64,000 bases of DNA, from contig OY743174.1 of assembly GCA_963555705.1 (NCBI GenBank), positions 26,229,608-26,293,607 of the forward strand. The letters run 5' to 3'. Of the stretch, positions 45,758 through 57,225 are shown one piece after another (the stretch's first letter is position 1; each line of letters starts with the position of its first letter). Origin of the DNA: Ligustrum vulgare (taxonomy: Eukaryota > Streptophyta > Magnoliopsida > Lamiales > Oleaceae). The position numbers were made by a program, and so were the translations under genes. The notes beneath the pieces are model-generated. The model had not been told where the DNA came from, did no database searches, and saw nothing but the letters and a program-made list of their open reading frames with translations.

Positions 45758-47083
45758 ATGGCCGAGTCTTCAAACTCTTCAGATGATCATCGTACTACCC
45801 AAACAAAAAGGACAAGAGGGCCAACAATGTGCAAGAAAATGAAGAAGGTGGGGGAAGTGAATATCATCGAGTTTGATGAGAAAAAGAGGCCAATCAGACC
45901 AGGCAAGAAGAACTTCCGAAATTATGTTGGGTGTTTGGTCCGTATTCACGTTGACATAAACATTAGCGATTGGCACAAGGTTGATCAAGGCCTTAAGGAC
46001 ATGATGTGAGAAGAAATAAATGTACTATCACTTCATACATAGTTAATTGATAACGTTTCGTAATTTTTTTTATAACATCGCATATTATATTTGTCTTTCA
46101 GAAGGAGTTCAACATCCCAGATGACTCTACGAAAAAAAAGGTTATGAAAGCTGCGGGGATGTGATGGAAAGATTTCAAGACTCGGCTGGTTCATGATTAC
46201 ATTACACATGACCACCTGAAATATACATCTCCTACGCAGCTTTATGATTTCATAACTGAAGAGCAACAGGAGTCGTTCAAGAAAGAACACCAAACGGAGA
46301 AATTTAAGGTATATTTAAATGTATGCATGTGATTTATTGAGTTAAAAACTAAAAACATGTGACATTTCTCAGGAAAAAAGTAAGACGGCCAAGGATGCTC
46401 AATTTCGAAACGAGTATCCACATTATTTGGGCTCAGCTGGTTATGCGGGGATGAAGCCACAGTGGCTAGTTAGTGACCCACTATCTTCTAGTTCTTCATG
46501 CGACATGATTAGCTCATCAATTGTAAGTGATGATCGAAGTTTATATTGGATTCGAGCTAGATCCAAGAAGAAAGAAGATGGAAGTTATTACATCCCCAAC
46601 AAGAAAACGAGGGGGTGTTTGACAAAATTGTAAGTATATCATCAATTTTTTTTCATACTTTAAATTCAAATTTACTTAAATACTTATATTTAGTTTACAT
46701 TTTTTTTAATAGATTGAAAAGGCTGAGCAGGCCACGCAGGGGACATTTGTGGCAAGTAGACATCATGATATCTTAAATGAAGCCCTTGGTAAGGCGGATC
46801 ACCCTGGTTGGGTGAGGGGGTATGGCGTCTATGTGACCACGAGGGATGTTTACGGCAGGCTTGATGATTACATTAGACGATCATGTGGGGTTTTCTCAGT
46901 AGACGATATTAAGGAGTTTATCAGGTCAGAGATAGAGGATAGTATTTTCGAGTGAGTCAGGCATCATACCATGTAGGAGATGCAGAGTAAATTCGATACT
47001 ATGCAGAGGGAGTACCATAGTATGCAGACTAAATACGATGCTATCCTCCAGCACTTGGGCTTAAATGTTGAGGCCGAGGCCTA
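45758..47083 (+). pseudogene. TNPA-like (Transposase_24-type) gene of CACTA 2
   Basis: The start MAESSNSSDDHRTT at 45758 follows a splice-acceptor-like TGTGCAG. Exon-like blocks: 45758-46008 (basic N terminus, IIEFDEKKRPIRPGKKNFRN), 46102-46308 (WKDFKTRLVHDYITHDHLKY), 46374-46631 (RARSKKKEDGSYYIPNKKTR) and 46712-47083 (DHPGWVRGYGVYVTTRDVYG, then a coiled-coil tail ending LNVEAEA). Stops at 46162 and 46952 break it. It provides the uninterrupted version of the site where the solo LTR sits in CACTA 1. Intron boundaries are my reading. Confidence 0.83.
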
Positions 47084-47173
47084 AATAAGATTTTATTTTA
47101 CGTCCTCATAATTTAACTTAGAGATATTAAAGAACTTATCCCTAATTGAACTTTGCATAATTGATTTTAGGAC

Positions 47174-47758
47174 ATGTCATCAAGTTCCAAGAATGTATCT
47201 AGTTACACAAAGATAGCCACAAGGAACTATGACCACTTTAAACCTAGGTCTGAATGGAAGATCAACCAGCATGTTGGGCAAGTGAGTTACTTACGTAATC
47301 GAGCAATACAACATGGCTACGTGACCAAAGACTTCCAGTCGATCAATCATTTGATCTCATCCTTTCCGAACGTTACACAAGACGTGGCTCGCTTGATTTA
47401 CATGGACATGAATACCTCCGTTAATGTGGATCTTGACTACGACTCTTTCAGTGAGAGACTTGTGTCGTATTGGGTGGATCTTGACTATGACTCTTTCTGC
47501 GAGAGACTTGTGGCGTATTGGCCTATGTACCACAAGGACATTTTGGGGTTCTCTCCTTATGAGGCGCTAGAACCCGAGCCCAAACCCAGGCAGGGAGCTG
47601 AGTTGGTGCCCGAGAGTGATCCCAAGGAGGACCCAGAAGAAGAACCGAAAGAAGAAGAACATGAAGAAGATCCAAAAGAAAAACTCGAGAAGGAACCAGA
47701 GGAAGATGCTGAGGTAGCACTAGGGGAAATCTCAGATGCTGAGTCGTGTGTTACCTAG
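47174..47758 (+). CDS. Intact 194-codon ORF of unknown origin
   Basis: An uninterrupted frame starting MSSSSKNVSSYTKIATRNYD, preceded by an acceptor-like TTGATTTTAG. Residues 20-90 look like a folded domain (FKPRSEWKINQHVGQVSYLR). Residues 85-116 hold a 16-residue tandem duplication (VDLDYDSFSERLVSYW and VDLDYDSFCERLVAYW). Residues 131-190 are an acidic, Glu/Pro/Lys-rich tail. It sits between the TNPA-like gene of CACTA 2 and a gypsy gag, on the same strand, with an AATAAA-like signal 100 bases on. It could be a third CACTA gene or an extra ORF of the gypsy element. Its open state contrasts with its broken neighbours. I do not recognise the domain. Confidence 0.55.
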   Translation: MSSSSKNVSSYTKIATRNYDHFKPRSEWKINQHVGQVSYLRNRAIQHGYVTKDFQSINHLISSFPNVTQDVARLIYMDMNTSVNVDLDYDSFSERLVSYWVDLDYDSFCERLVAYWPMYHKDILGFSPYEALEPEPKPRQGAELVPESDPKEDPEEEPKEEEHEEDPKEKLEKEPEEDAEVALGEISDAESCVT

Positions 47759-48668
47759 TAGATCACTAGAGTTGGAAATATAATAGATTTTACTTATTTT
47801 GAGCTATGTAGCATTTCACGCCCTCCTATTTTTGTATCCTCATTTGAAGGACTTCTGAGTTATTAATAAAGATATTATTTTAATAAAAATATATTTTTTT
47901 ATTATTTAAAATTAAGTACATTATCATGATCTTTGATTTATGAAAAGAATCGAGAAGTTAAAAGAATATTTAATATTTTGCTCTATTTTTAAAGGAAATG
48001 TCGAGGCGCGGAAACAAAAGTGCACTGGATCAGGCTACCCCAGAACAAGGCTCCAAAGCCTAGTCCATGGTTATCAGGGATCTACTCCAGGTAGTACAAG
48101 GTTTGAGGCAGGCTCCAGCAGTTTTCACAGTGCCGATAATAGAGCAATTCAGAAGGTACTACCTGCCCACTTTTGATGGTGAAAATGGTCCACTAGCTGT
48201 TGAAGAATGGCTATAAACAATCGAGAAAATCTTCAGGTACATATCTTGCCCTGAGGATAGGAAGATTTTATGTGCTGAGTTCATGTTGGTCGGAAGGGCC
48301 GGCTTTTGGTGGGAGTCTGCATCGCATACCAAAACAGAAGAGGAACAAGCAACTTTGACATGGGATGAATTTAAAGCTGAGTTTAAAGACAAGTTCTTTT
48401 CACAAGCCCTCTAAGACCATAAGGAGATGGAGTTTCTGCGCTTGTCTCATGGAGAGATGGACATAACAGATTATGAGAGAGTTCGAGGAGCTATCACGAT
48501 ATGCTCCACATGTGGTGGAGACCCAGGCTAAAAAGGCTCATCGATTTGAGAGAGGCCTACGCTCGAAGATCAAACAAACTGTTAGTTCGCATGAGCTGCC
48601 TACCTATCGAGAGGTTGTAAGGAAAGCTTAGGTTGTGGCTTATGCCAGTGTAAAGTATGGAAGACAGG

Positions 48669-49450
48669 TGATGAGATTCGAAGCGCAGAATTGAAAGCCG
48701 GAAAGTTCCGAACCCAGGTTGTTACAGACGGTGGAATCATGACCCGATATTCATGACGCGATGGCTCGACGATGCGGAATAAAGAACCACGACTTTCAGA
48801 ACGCCAAAAGGATCTGTCCAGCTTCCTTGATAAGTTTTTGGTTTTGAACGCCACAAATACTCTCGCGAATATTTGATAAGTTCTAGATGAACGCCACAAG
48901 ATAATCAATCTTGATAAGTTCGAGTTTGTAATGTGAATCCACACATTAAACAATTGAAAAACATTCAATCTCTTTTATTTTAAATTCAAAGTCTAATTTT
49001 ATAATGAATCGAAAAAGCGTATAAATAAGCAAACAAAAACCTATCAACCCTAACTGACTCAAAATAGAATTCTAATTAAAGTAAAATAGTAAAATAACTA
49101 AATAAAAGAAAAGGAATTAAAAATTTGCAAAATATGGAAAATCCCGAAAATTAATATCGCATGTTACGCCCGTGATTGAGATTATTACGGCCGTAAGATT
49201 TCCTTCATGTGAATGTTACGGCTGTGACAGTTTGTTTACGGCCGTAAGTGTAAAATTGAAATCTCGCATCTTAACCAGTAACTTGATTACGGTTGTGTCC
49301 TTCTGGGCGTTACGGCCGTAAGGATCAAATTGGTCATTTTTGCTCCGATTTTTGCTCCAATTTGCAGTTAACTCCATTTTGGCTTGAATTACTTGAATTT
49401 TTCCGTCAAACCTGCTATGACTCCGATTTTTGAGGGTCCGGAACACATCA
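48669..49450 (-). repeat. 3' LTR of the inserted gypsy element
   Basis: 782 bp. Carries ACGGCCGT-type palindromes at about 49189-49325. Same family as the solo LTR at 7826-8654. Confidence 0.85.
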
Positions 49451-49479
49451 TACCCTCCTTCTTTAGGATGATTCGTCCC

Positions 49480-50296
49480 GAATCATAGCTTTGTTCCTGT
49501 TGTTTCACTTCACCTCCTGGATCAAACGAAAAATTTCTCCTGCCATTGCACATGATCAACCTAAAATATTCTGCAACGGGGGTCACGTGAATGACTTGAA
49601 GTTGAAACTCCTTTGGACATTGGTAGTCTTGCCCAGATTTTCATGTACCATTAACTTGCAAGAAATAATTAAATAGAATGGGGAGGGGAATGTTAGTTTC
49701 ATGAGGTACAAGGTATGGATCCTTGTATCCATGATTAATCACCATCTCCAATTCTTCTTTAAGAACCACGAGGCCCTCCTCTTCACCTCGTTCTTCCTTT
49801 GCATCTTCAACCACCTTTTCAAAATTTATACTTTCAAATTCAACCACATCTCCTATCTCCAGATTTTTATCACCACGCTCATGTACTACCTCATTACTAC
49901 CCAAATGTGGATCTTCCAATTCAACGCTCATATCTTGTACTTCAACCTCAACTCCCAATTCCACCTTCTCCTCACCAAATTTTGGAGTTTTTTTATTTGT
50001 TTTAATTTCAACTCTCCCTCCTTCTTATCAATATCCTTATCCCCACGATGCCTCCTATTACACCACTTTTTACTCTCCTTCCTTACCCTCTGTGAATCTT
50101 CTAGTGCTTCCTCTAATGTCAACCCATATAGTACGCATGTTTTTCCTTTCTTAAGGAATTGGTATATGTGCATACTCTTATCATAAATAGCCTCCCTCCT
50201 ATGTCTCCAAGGATTTCCCAATAAAATATGATAAGATTTCAATGGCACTACATGACACCATACATCCTCACTATACCTTCCCTGGGTGATAGGCAC
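49480..50296 (-). pseudogene. Gypsy protease-region fragment
   Basis: The minus-strand frame from 50296 reads MPITQGRYSEDVWCHVVPLK, then ILLGNPWRHRREAIYDKSMH, then YQFLKKGKT. This is the part after the aspartic protease core (ILLGRPW block) of a gypsy polyprotein. A second frame (49964-49641) is Glu/Val-rich. The segment is truncated on both sides and joined to the LTR upstream. No active-site DTG/DSG is included. Confidence 0.7.
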
Positions 50297-50945
50297 TTGT
50301 GATTGAGATTATTACGGCCGTAAGATTTCCTTCCTGTGAATGTTACGGCTGTGACAGTTTGTTTATGACCGTAAGTGTAAAATTGAAATCTCGCATCTTA
50401 ACTAGTAACTTGATTAAGGTCGTGACCTTCTGGGCGTTACGGTCGTAAGGATCAAATTGGTCATTTTTGCTCCGGTTTTTGCTCCAATTTGCAGTTAACT
50501 TGTTTTGGCTTGAATTACTTGAATTTTTCCGTCAAGCTATGACTCCGATTGTCGAGGGTCCGGAACACATCAACAAGGTTCCGAGAACAAACAGGGTAAA
50601 AGGAAATGGCAGAACCACAACCAAGATTAGAACCCGAATGGGAGCAACACACTTAACAAGAAACCCAACAATAAGCCTAATGGAGGATAGACGTCAAGTT
50701 TTACCCCCTTATGCACTAAGTGTCAGAATCCCCATCGCGGAGAGTGCCTATGGTGTGAAGGTGTTTGCTAAAAATGCGGGAAGCTGGGTCACATGGAAAA
50801 GGATTGTCACTTCGGGTTAGCTGGGAACAATAAGTAGGTTGGGCAAATGGATCAGACAAAGAAAGGAAAGGCTGAGGTATTCTCTATGACCCACGAGAAC
50901 GCCAATCAAGATTATGATGTTGATATCTTCTGGATTAAACATGCT

Positions 50946-51274
50946 TTTGAGGTTGCATATATGTAAATTCAGATTTGGAGACAATTATGTTTAAGTATGA
51001 ATCTGATTTTTGAGGGTTTAGACATATGATGTTGATACTTTATGGTCTAAACATATTTTTGCAGTTGTATGTATAAGAATTTCAGATTTGAGGATAATAG
51101 TTATGGAGATAAGAATATGAAATATGAAAGTATGTTAAGATGATACTTGTTGAAGTTTTTAGAAATGAATGATAGCTAGATGTTATATCTAAAGCTTATG
51201 AATTGATATGCCCTATGTTAGATGTGTTCAAGTATGTATACTTATGGATGAAAAATCTGTAGGGATTGATTTGG
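50946..51274 (+). other. Spacer with a ~100-bp imperfect duplication
   Basis: GATGTTGATATCTTCTGG...CAGATTTGGAG (50917-50980) is echoed by GATGTTGATACTTTATGG...CAGATTTGAGG (51030-51095). No gene was seen. Confidence 0.6.
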
Positions 51275-52274
51275 TTTTATCATGATTATAAGGATCTTAG
51301 AAATGGATTTTGGAGATTTTAAGTTACGATACTTATGATGAAACCTTGCTATAGGTTTAGAATATATTTTATGCCATTACACAATTGGGAAGTGGAGTAA
51401 AAAGTGACTTAAGTGATGTAAAATGTGTTTGAGTTACTTTCTTAAGTTTCTATTCACCTACCAATTAGAATCAAGATTTTGATGAAGGTAAAGACTAAAT
51501 TCAGCATATAGGAAGTAACTCAAAGGTTGAGATGCTATATATTAAACAGAGGAAACTTTATTCTATAGTGAAAGACTTGACCTTGATCCTTTATGTGTGA
51601 ATCTAAGGATAAGATATTATGTTTCAATATGTGATTGAATATTACTATGTAAAGTCTTTCATATGATATTTGAAGCATGCATGATCATTTCACATAAAAG
51701 AGAAAATTATGTGTTTTCAAAATGTGAAGAAATATTTATGTATAAGATCTTTCAAATGATGTTTTCAAGAAATGATTTTGAAACTTTAAAGAATCCCTAT
51801 TTAGGTTGCACACCTAGGAAGAAAGTCTCTATTTGAGGTCACATGCTATTAGTGCCCATAGAAGAAAGAAAGATTCATTTAAAATAGGCAACATGACTTT
51901 CAATCTTGGTTACACTTAGGATGTAAGGGCACCTGTTTGACGTGGACGCTGAGTCGAAAGTATGGGTGTCTGTTATGGGAGTAAGTCCCATTCAAGCTAG
52001 CATACTCTGAGCCAAGTGCTCTAGAAAAGAAGAAGAAGAAGAAGAAGAAGAAGAAGAAGAAGAAGAAGAAGAGTTGGCAAACTCTTCAGTGTAAAAGAAC
52101 TCTTGTGATCTTGTGCTTCAGATAAGCACTTTTACGCGCAGTGTACGACCCTAATATGGGAAGAGTCCCTAAAGAGAAAAAAGAAGATAACTTTTGAAAA
52201 GAAAAATATTGTATTTCTCATTCATGTCATTTCTCAAAGAAAGAAAGAAAGAAGAAAGAGAGAAAGATAGAAAA

Positions 52275-55130
52275 TGTAGCGACCAAGAAATTTTCAAACT
52301 TAAAAGACTTGTTTTACCAAACTTGTCGCTACGACTCTCCAACCTTAACGATTATTATTCAAAAACCAGCGCTCTCGTCTAGTCATATTAATTATTTTAT
52401 GATTTTAAGAAAGAAGAAATTTTGAAGTACCCAAGTATTTTAGATCAAGAAAATTTAAATTTCGAGGACGAAATTATTTTAAGGTGGTAGGGTTGTAACG
52501 ACCGAGAAATTTTCACGACTTATTTAAATAAATATTATTTTTAAAAATGTGTCGCTACGACTTTGCTCATTTATTTTTAAAAAGCGTGATCGTCTAGCCA
52601 ATGAAATAAAATTTAATTTTAAATTTACCTTATTCCAATTCCAAATTTTATTAAATGATGTACAAGTCCATTATTTAATTTAAAGTCCAAATTTTAATTT
52701 TTATGTTGATCCAAACTTCTATCCTTTTGAGCCCAATCAACTACAATCCCTTGCAAATGCCATAATACTGCCTAAACCCATTTCACCCCAATTCTCCACG
52801 TTTTCCCTCCTTTCTAGTTTCTTCCCAGAAATTCTCTCTTCCAAGTTTCAAGCTGTCCACTCATGGAGGATTTTTACTTCCCCAAAAATTCTTCCCCCTC
52901 AATCTGCAATTGCATTCTTGCAGATACCTTAAATCACTCCCAAATTATATGCTACCAAAAATTAACAGACAACTCACCAGACATGCTTCCCTTTTTCCTC
53001 AATCACCAATCATGCGTCTGCCAAATTTGAACACACACTACATGTTTATAATCTTCCATTTACCCCATCGTCATTCTCAAGCACAGAGACACCACAAAAA
53101 AATTCAGCAATCAACTCTCCCTTCCTCACAAATTCACATCACAAGCATAGAAATATTCACAGTAACCAGCTGCAAAATTCTGGGTATGAACTTCCTCCTC
53201 TAATACTACTTTCACGGCAGCTACACTTCTGGAAAATCATGTTGATTCTAGGACATCAATTCCAAGAACCAACAATATGAGAAATCCAATACTTCATACA
53301 CACAATCAAACCAATCTGCAAGATCGAATTCCATGCACTCGGTGCCTCTAATCCTAATTAATGGAACTAGGGGATATTGAGAGTGTCGCCTCGATTTGAT
53401 TAATGAATCAAAGGAGACAGAAGAGAATTCAATAGAAAACAACGCCAAAATCTGCCCACCATCGCCACATTCAACCTCGAAACTGAACCCGAACTTCACC
53501 CAAGCCTCAAACCACCACTCAAATCTGTAACATCAAACCACCACCACCGTCCGCCACCAATCAATCCCCACTGCAACAATCAGATACCATAGGCCATAAT
53601 GAGCCAACTCAAATTTCAGCCATCGTCCAACAACCATCACGTAATCCACCACCGTCATCACCACGTCGAAACCACTCACACACCACACTTGTCATCATCT
53701 ACTGCCCAACTCCAATCCGACCCCAAATTCACAGAATAAAACCCAGAACCAAGCAATTAACAAAAACCCAAACATCTTACCTCGACTGCCATACTGTATT
53801 GACCGGATTATTCATCGCTAAACCCATAACTTACCTCAACAATGGCCGGAGTTCCTTCACCGGAAAACCCACGAATCCGATCCTTCAAGCCTCGGTTTCG
53901 CAACCAAATCGCAACCTCGGTCTCGGCTGGTCACACCCCAAACTTCCCAAAATTTTCCTCCTTTTTTTTCTCACACATCACCGTAGCCACCACCCTGCGG
54001 TGACGCTAACGCCGGAGGCGCCGACGGATGGAGGAAGGGGCGAAGCCCTTCCGTCGCCTCCCTCTCTTGTCTCTTCTCGGTTAAACGAAAATGAAGAGAG
54101 AGAGTGAAAATTTTGTTATATTTATTTTGACTTTGTTGCAATTGCTTTTAAGTCCCAAACTTTGAAATGTGTCTATTTCAGTCCCTTTGTTTTAGAAGTC
54201 CTTTAATTTAATGCCTACACTTTTGAAATGAGTTAATTGAGCCCTAGCATTTTAAAATCCTATAAGTCAGCCCACTAATTTCGAAAAGTCCATTTCAGCC
54301 CTTACACTTTTACAATACATGCTTTCTTTAAAATTTCAATTCAACCCCTAAACTCTATTTATTCACTTTAATATTTCAATTTTCGAAATACTAAATTAAT
54401 TTAAATTTTTTATTTTGGCTAGACGATACACTTGGTGAGAAGATTGACGTGACGTTCCAGCTTTACTTTCCAAACTCGTGATTTAAAGTAGACTCACCCC
54501 CATTAATTAGTTTAAATTATAATTGCATGTCTTATGTGAAATTTACGTGATTTACATGCTTTGATCCATGAGACGAGAAAAGAATATCTCTTATGAGATA
54601 AGATGAGAAATGATGATGTTATGCATAACTTATGTGCCTTAAGTGCACGAGACGAGACTACCCACACCCTATGATTTTAATAGCCTTGATTTTGAAAATA
54701 CAAGAGCCCAAGAATATGATGATGAAGTCACTGTATGATTGCATAATTACGTGTTCAATTATTCTGTAAATTAATTATTGGCGATGAGTCTACTGAGTAT
54801 TTTTCGAAATACGCATTCCATTATTTTAAGAGTTTTTGCAGATCCCGGAGATGGCGGCGAATGAATGGGCATCGTTGGCAAATAAAATAAATGATGATAA
54901 TTTTTTTAGACAATTTTATGAATGTTACTGATTAAATTATTTATCGTTAATTTCATTTAAACAATTTGAGACAACAGTTTTATGAATTGTTCTATATTTC
55001 AAGTAATTAAGTTTCCGCTTATGTCTCAAATATTGAATGTGATGTTTTGAATTAAATTGAGTTTCCGCAATGAAGTCAGATTTAAAGGACGAAGTGGCGT
55101 CCCGGGCTCCGCGAAATTCGGGGCGTTACA
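52275..55130 (+). mobile_element. Gypsy element reduced to LTR fragment and 3' LTR
   Basis: The perfect duplication GAAAA lies at 52270-52274 and 55131-55135. The insertion starts TGTAGCGACCAAG (5' LTR fragment, about 52275-52400). It then has the tail of a gypsy internal region with the typical ending TTTCGAGGACGAAATTATTT and polypurine tract AAGGTGGTAGGG, and then a full 3' LTR at 52494-55130. Everything between is deleted. Copy B of the surrounding duplication shows the empty site. Confidence 0.9.
52494..55130 (+). repeat. 3' LTR, 2637 bp, of the reduced gypsy element
   Basis: It begins TGTAACGACCGAG and ends GGGGCGTTACA. It contains a CCACC-rich stretch, repeated AGTCCC/AGCCC...TTTTGAAA words (54150-54370), and a distal ACTGAGTATTT...TTTTGCAGATCCCGG segment shared with the LTR at 60994. 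Frames inside it (for example 53799-54107) are not genes. Confidence 0.88.
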
Positions 55131-57225
55131 GAAAAGATTGAAAAAAATAATTTTCATATCATTTATGCACATCACACCATGCCATTCATTCCATAAATAT
55201 GATATTGTTTATTTGAATGTAGTAATTTGGAACTAAAAGTCGTGAATGTGATATAAGTTGATTATCAAATGATATGTTAATATGAGTGTAATTTCATTCA
55301 CTTACATGTAATATAATGTCAAAGTTAAGAGATAAAGTGTATGAATTATGTTCAAGTTAAGGTTTGATGAGAAAAGATTTAGAATGAAAGAAAGTTTTAT
55401 GACTTTATACGCTTTATGTTGAAATTAACCTCTTATTACATTTATCAAGTTTTATTCACTGAACGATGTGGGTCATATTTGTTTCATATCTCTTTTTTTA
55501 GGAAATGGAGCATTTATTTAATAGGAAATGAAGAGTACTTATTGGAAACCAAAATAGAGGAAAGACTAAGCCCTTTTTGTACTTAAAACAATTTTGGTTT
55601 TATGATGATTATAAGGATCTTAGAAATGGATTTAGGAAATTTTAATTTACAATACTTATGATGAAACCTTGCTATAGGTTTCGATTATATTTTATGTCAT
55701 TACACAATTCGAAAGTGTAGTAAAAAGTGTCATAAGTGATGTAAAATCTGTTTGGGTTACTTTCTTAAGTTTCTGATCACCTACAAATTAGAATCAAGAT
55801 TTTGATGAAGCTAAAGACTAAATTAAGCATCTAGGAAGTAACTCAAATGTTGAGATGCTATTTATTAAACATAGGAAACTTTATTCTATAGTGAAAGACT
55901 TGACCTTAATCCTTTATTTGTTAAGCTAAGGATAAGGTATTACTTTTCAATATGTGATTGAATATTACTATGTAAAGTCTTTCGTATGATATTTGAAGAA
56001 TAGCATTTCATCTCATCATCACAAACATACATGATCATTCACATAAAAGAGCAAATTATGTGTTTTCAAAATGTGAAGAAATGGTTATGTATAAGATCTT
56101 TCTAATGATGTTTTCAAGAAATGATTTTGAAACTTTAAAAAATCCCTATTTAGGTTGTACACCTAGGGAGAAAGCCCCTATTTGAGGTCACGAGCTATTA
56201 GATGCCCTAAGAAGAAATAAAGATTCATTTAAAATAGGCAACATGACTTTCGGTCTTGATTACACTTAGGGTGTATGGGCACCAGTTTGACGTGGACGCT
56301 GAGTCGAAAGTATGGGTGTCTGTTATGGGAGTAAATCCCATTCGAGCTAGCATGCTCGTAAGCCAAGTGCTCTAGAAAAGAAGAAGAAGAAGAAGAATCG
56401 AGTTAGCAAACTCGTGAGTGTAAAAGAACACTCTTGTGACCTTGTGCTTCAGATAAGCACTTTTGTGCGCGGTGTATGACCCTAATATGGGAAGGGCCCC
56501 TAAAGGGAAAAGAGAAGATATCTTTTGAAAATAAAAATATTGTATTTCTCATTCATGTCATTTTTCAAAGAAAGAAAGAAGAAAAAGAGAAAGATGGAAA
56601 AGATCGAAAAAAATGATTTTCATATCATTTATGCATATCACACCATGCATTACATTCATTCCATAATTATGATATTGTTTATTTGAATGTAGTAATATGG
56701 AACTAAATGTCCTGAATGTGATATGAGTTGATTATCAAATGATATGTTAATATGATTGTGATTTCATTCACTTACATGTATTATAATGTCAAAGTTAAGA
56801 GATAAAGTGTATGAATTATGTTCAAGTTAAGGTTTGATGAGAAAATATTTAGAATGAAAGAAGGTTTTATGACTTCATACGCTTTATGTTGAAATTAACC
56901 TCTTATTACATTTATCAAGTTTTATTCACTGAACCATGTGATTCATAGTTGTTTCATATCTCTTTTTATAGACAATGGAGCATTTATTTAAAGGGCATTT
57001 GAATTCTCCATGGAGAATGCTGCCGAGAACAAATAGTACTTATTGGTAACCAAAAGAGAGGAAATATTAAGCCTTTTTTGTATTTAAAACTATTTTGGAA
57101 TGAAATTTTATTCTTCTAGTATTTAAAAGATAAATACTATTTGGGGCTTGATTTTTGAGATATATAAGTAGATTTTTATGAAAAGAAATGAGCCCTGTAT
57201 TTTAAAGTTCCGCTTAATGTTTAAG

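Larger units (their letters stand above)
40695..47090 (+). mobile_element. CACTA transposon 2, 3' end not found
   Basis: It starts CACTAGTACAAAAC at 40695. It has a subterminal region with a large foldback, a TNP2-type gene and a TNPA-like gene in the same order as CACTA 1, and similar introns. The third (C48) gene, the 3' subterminal repeats and the closing TAGTG terminus are missing. Sequence after about 47090 turns into a 194-codon ORF of unknown type and then a gypsy gag. The right end is therefore either deleted or beyond the window; 47090 is only the last base I can assign. Confidence 0.82.
48669..50572 (-). mobile_element. Gypsy element remnant inserted in the gag
   Basis: On the minus strand it reads: truncated 5' LTR (50572-50299), a piece of the pol-type protease region (from 50296), a polypurine tract AAAGAAGGAGGGTA (ending 49451), then a full 3' LTR (49450-48669). 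LTR ends are TGATG...CATCA. ACAGG (48664-48668) and ACAAG (50573-50577) form a 5-bp duplication with one change. A deletion removed part of the 5' LTR, gag and most of pol. Confidence 0.85.
47998..50945 (+). pseudogene. Ty3/gypsy gag, split by another gypsy element
   Basis: The start MSRRGNKSALDQATPEQGSK at 47998 is followed by a retrotransposon gag domain (YYLPTFDGENGPLAVEEWL, CAEFMLVGRAGFWW, TWDEFKAEFKDKFFSQAL). The frame is cut at 48668 by the insertion 48669-50572 and resumes at 50573 with KVPRTNRVKGN-like basic sequence. Two zinc-binding motifs follow: CTKCQNPHRGEC and C-stop-KCGKLGHMEKDC (50766-50807). The frame ends VDIFWIKHAFEVAYM. Stops after QGSKA, EEWL and SQAL, plus one in the zinc knuckle, disable it. 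Protease and RT are absent. The double zinc motif suggests the chromovirus (Tekay/Del-like) branch. Confidence 0.85.
51275..57110 (+). repeat. 1.46 kb tandem duplication, copy A split by an LTR element
   Basis: Copy A is 51275-52274 plus 55131-55595; copy B is 55600-57110. Both run from GGTTTTAT-ATGATTATAAGG through GACGTGGACGCTGAGTCG and AGCACTTTT, then GAAATTAACCTCTTATTAC, to GAGGAAA-ATTAAG. The sequence resembles the 3' half of a gypsy LTR but was not assigned. A (AAG)n tract has about 15 units in copy A (52027-52071) and about 6 in copy B (56377-56396). Confidence 0.85.
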
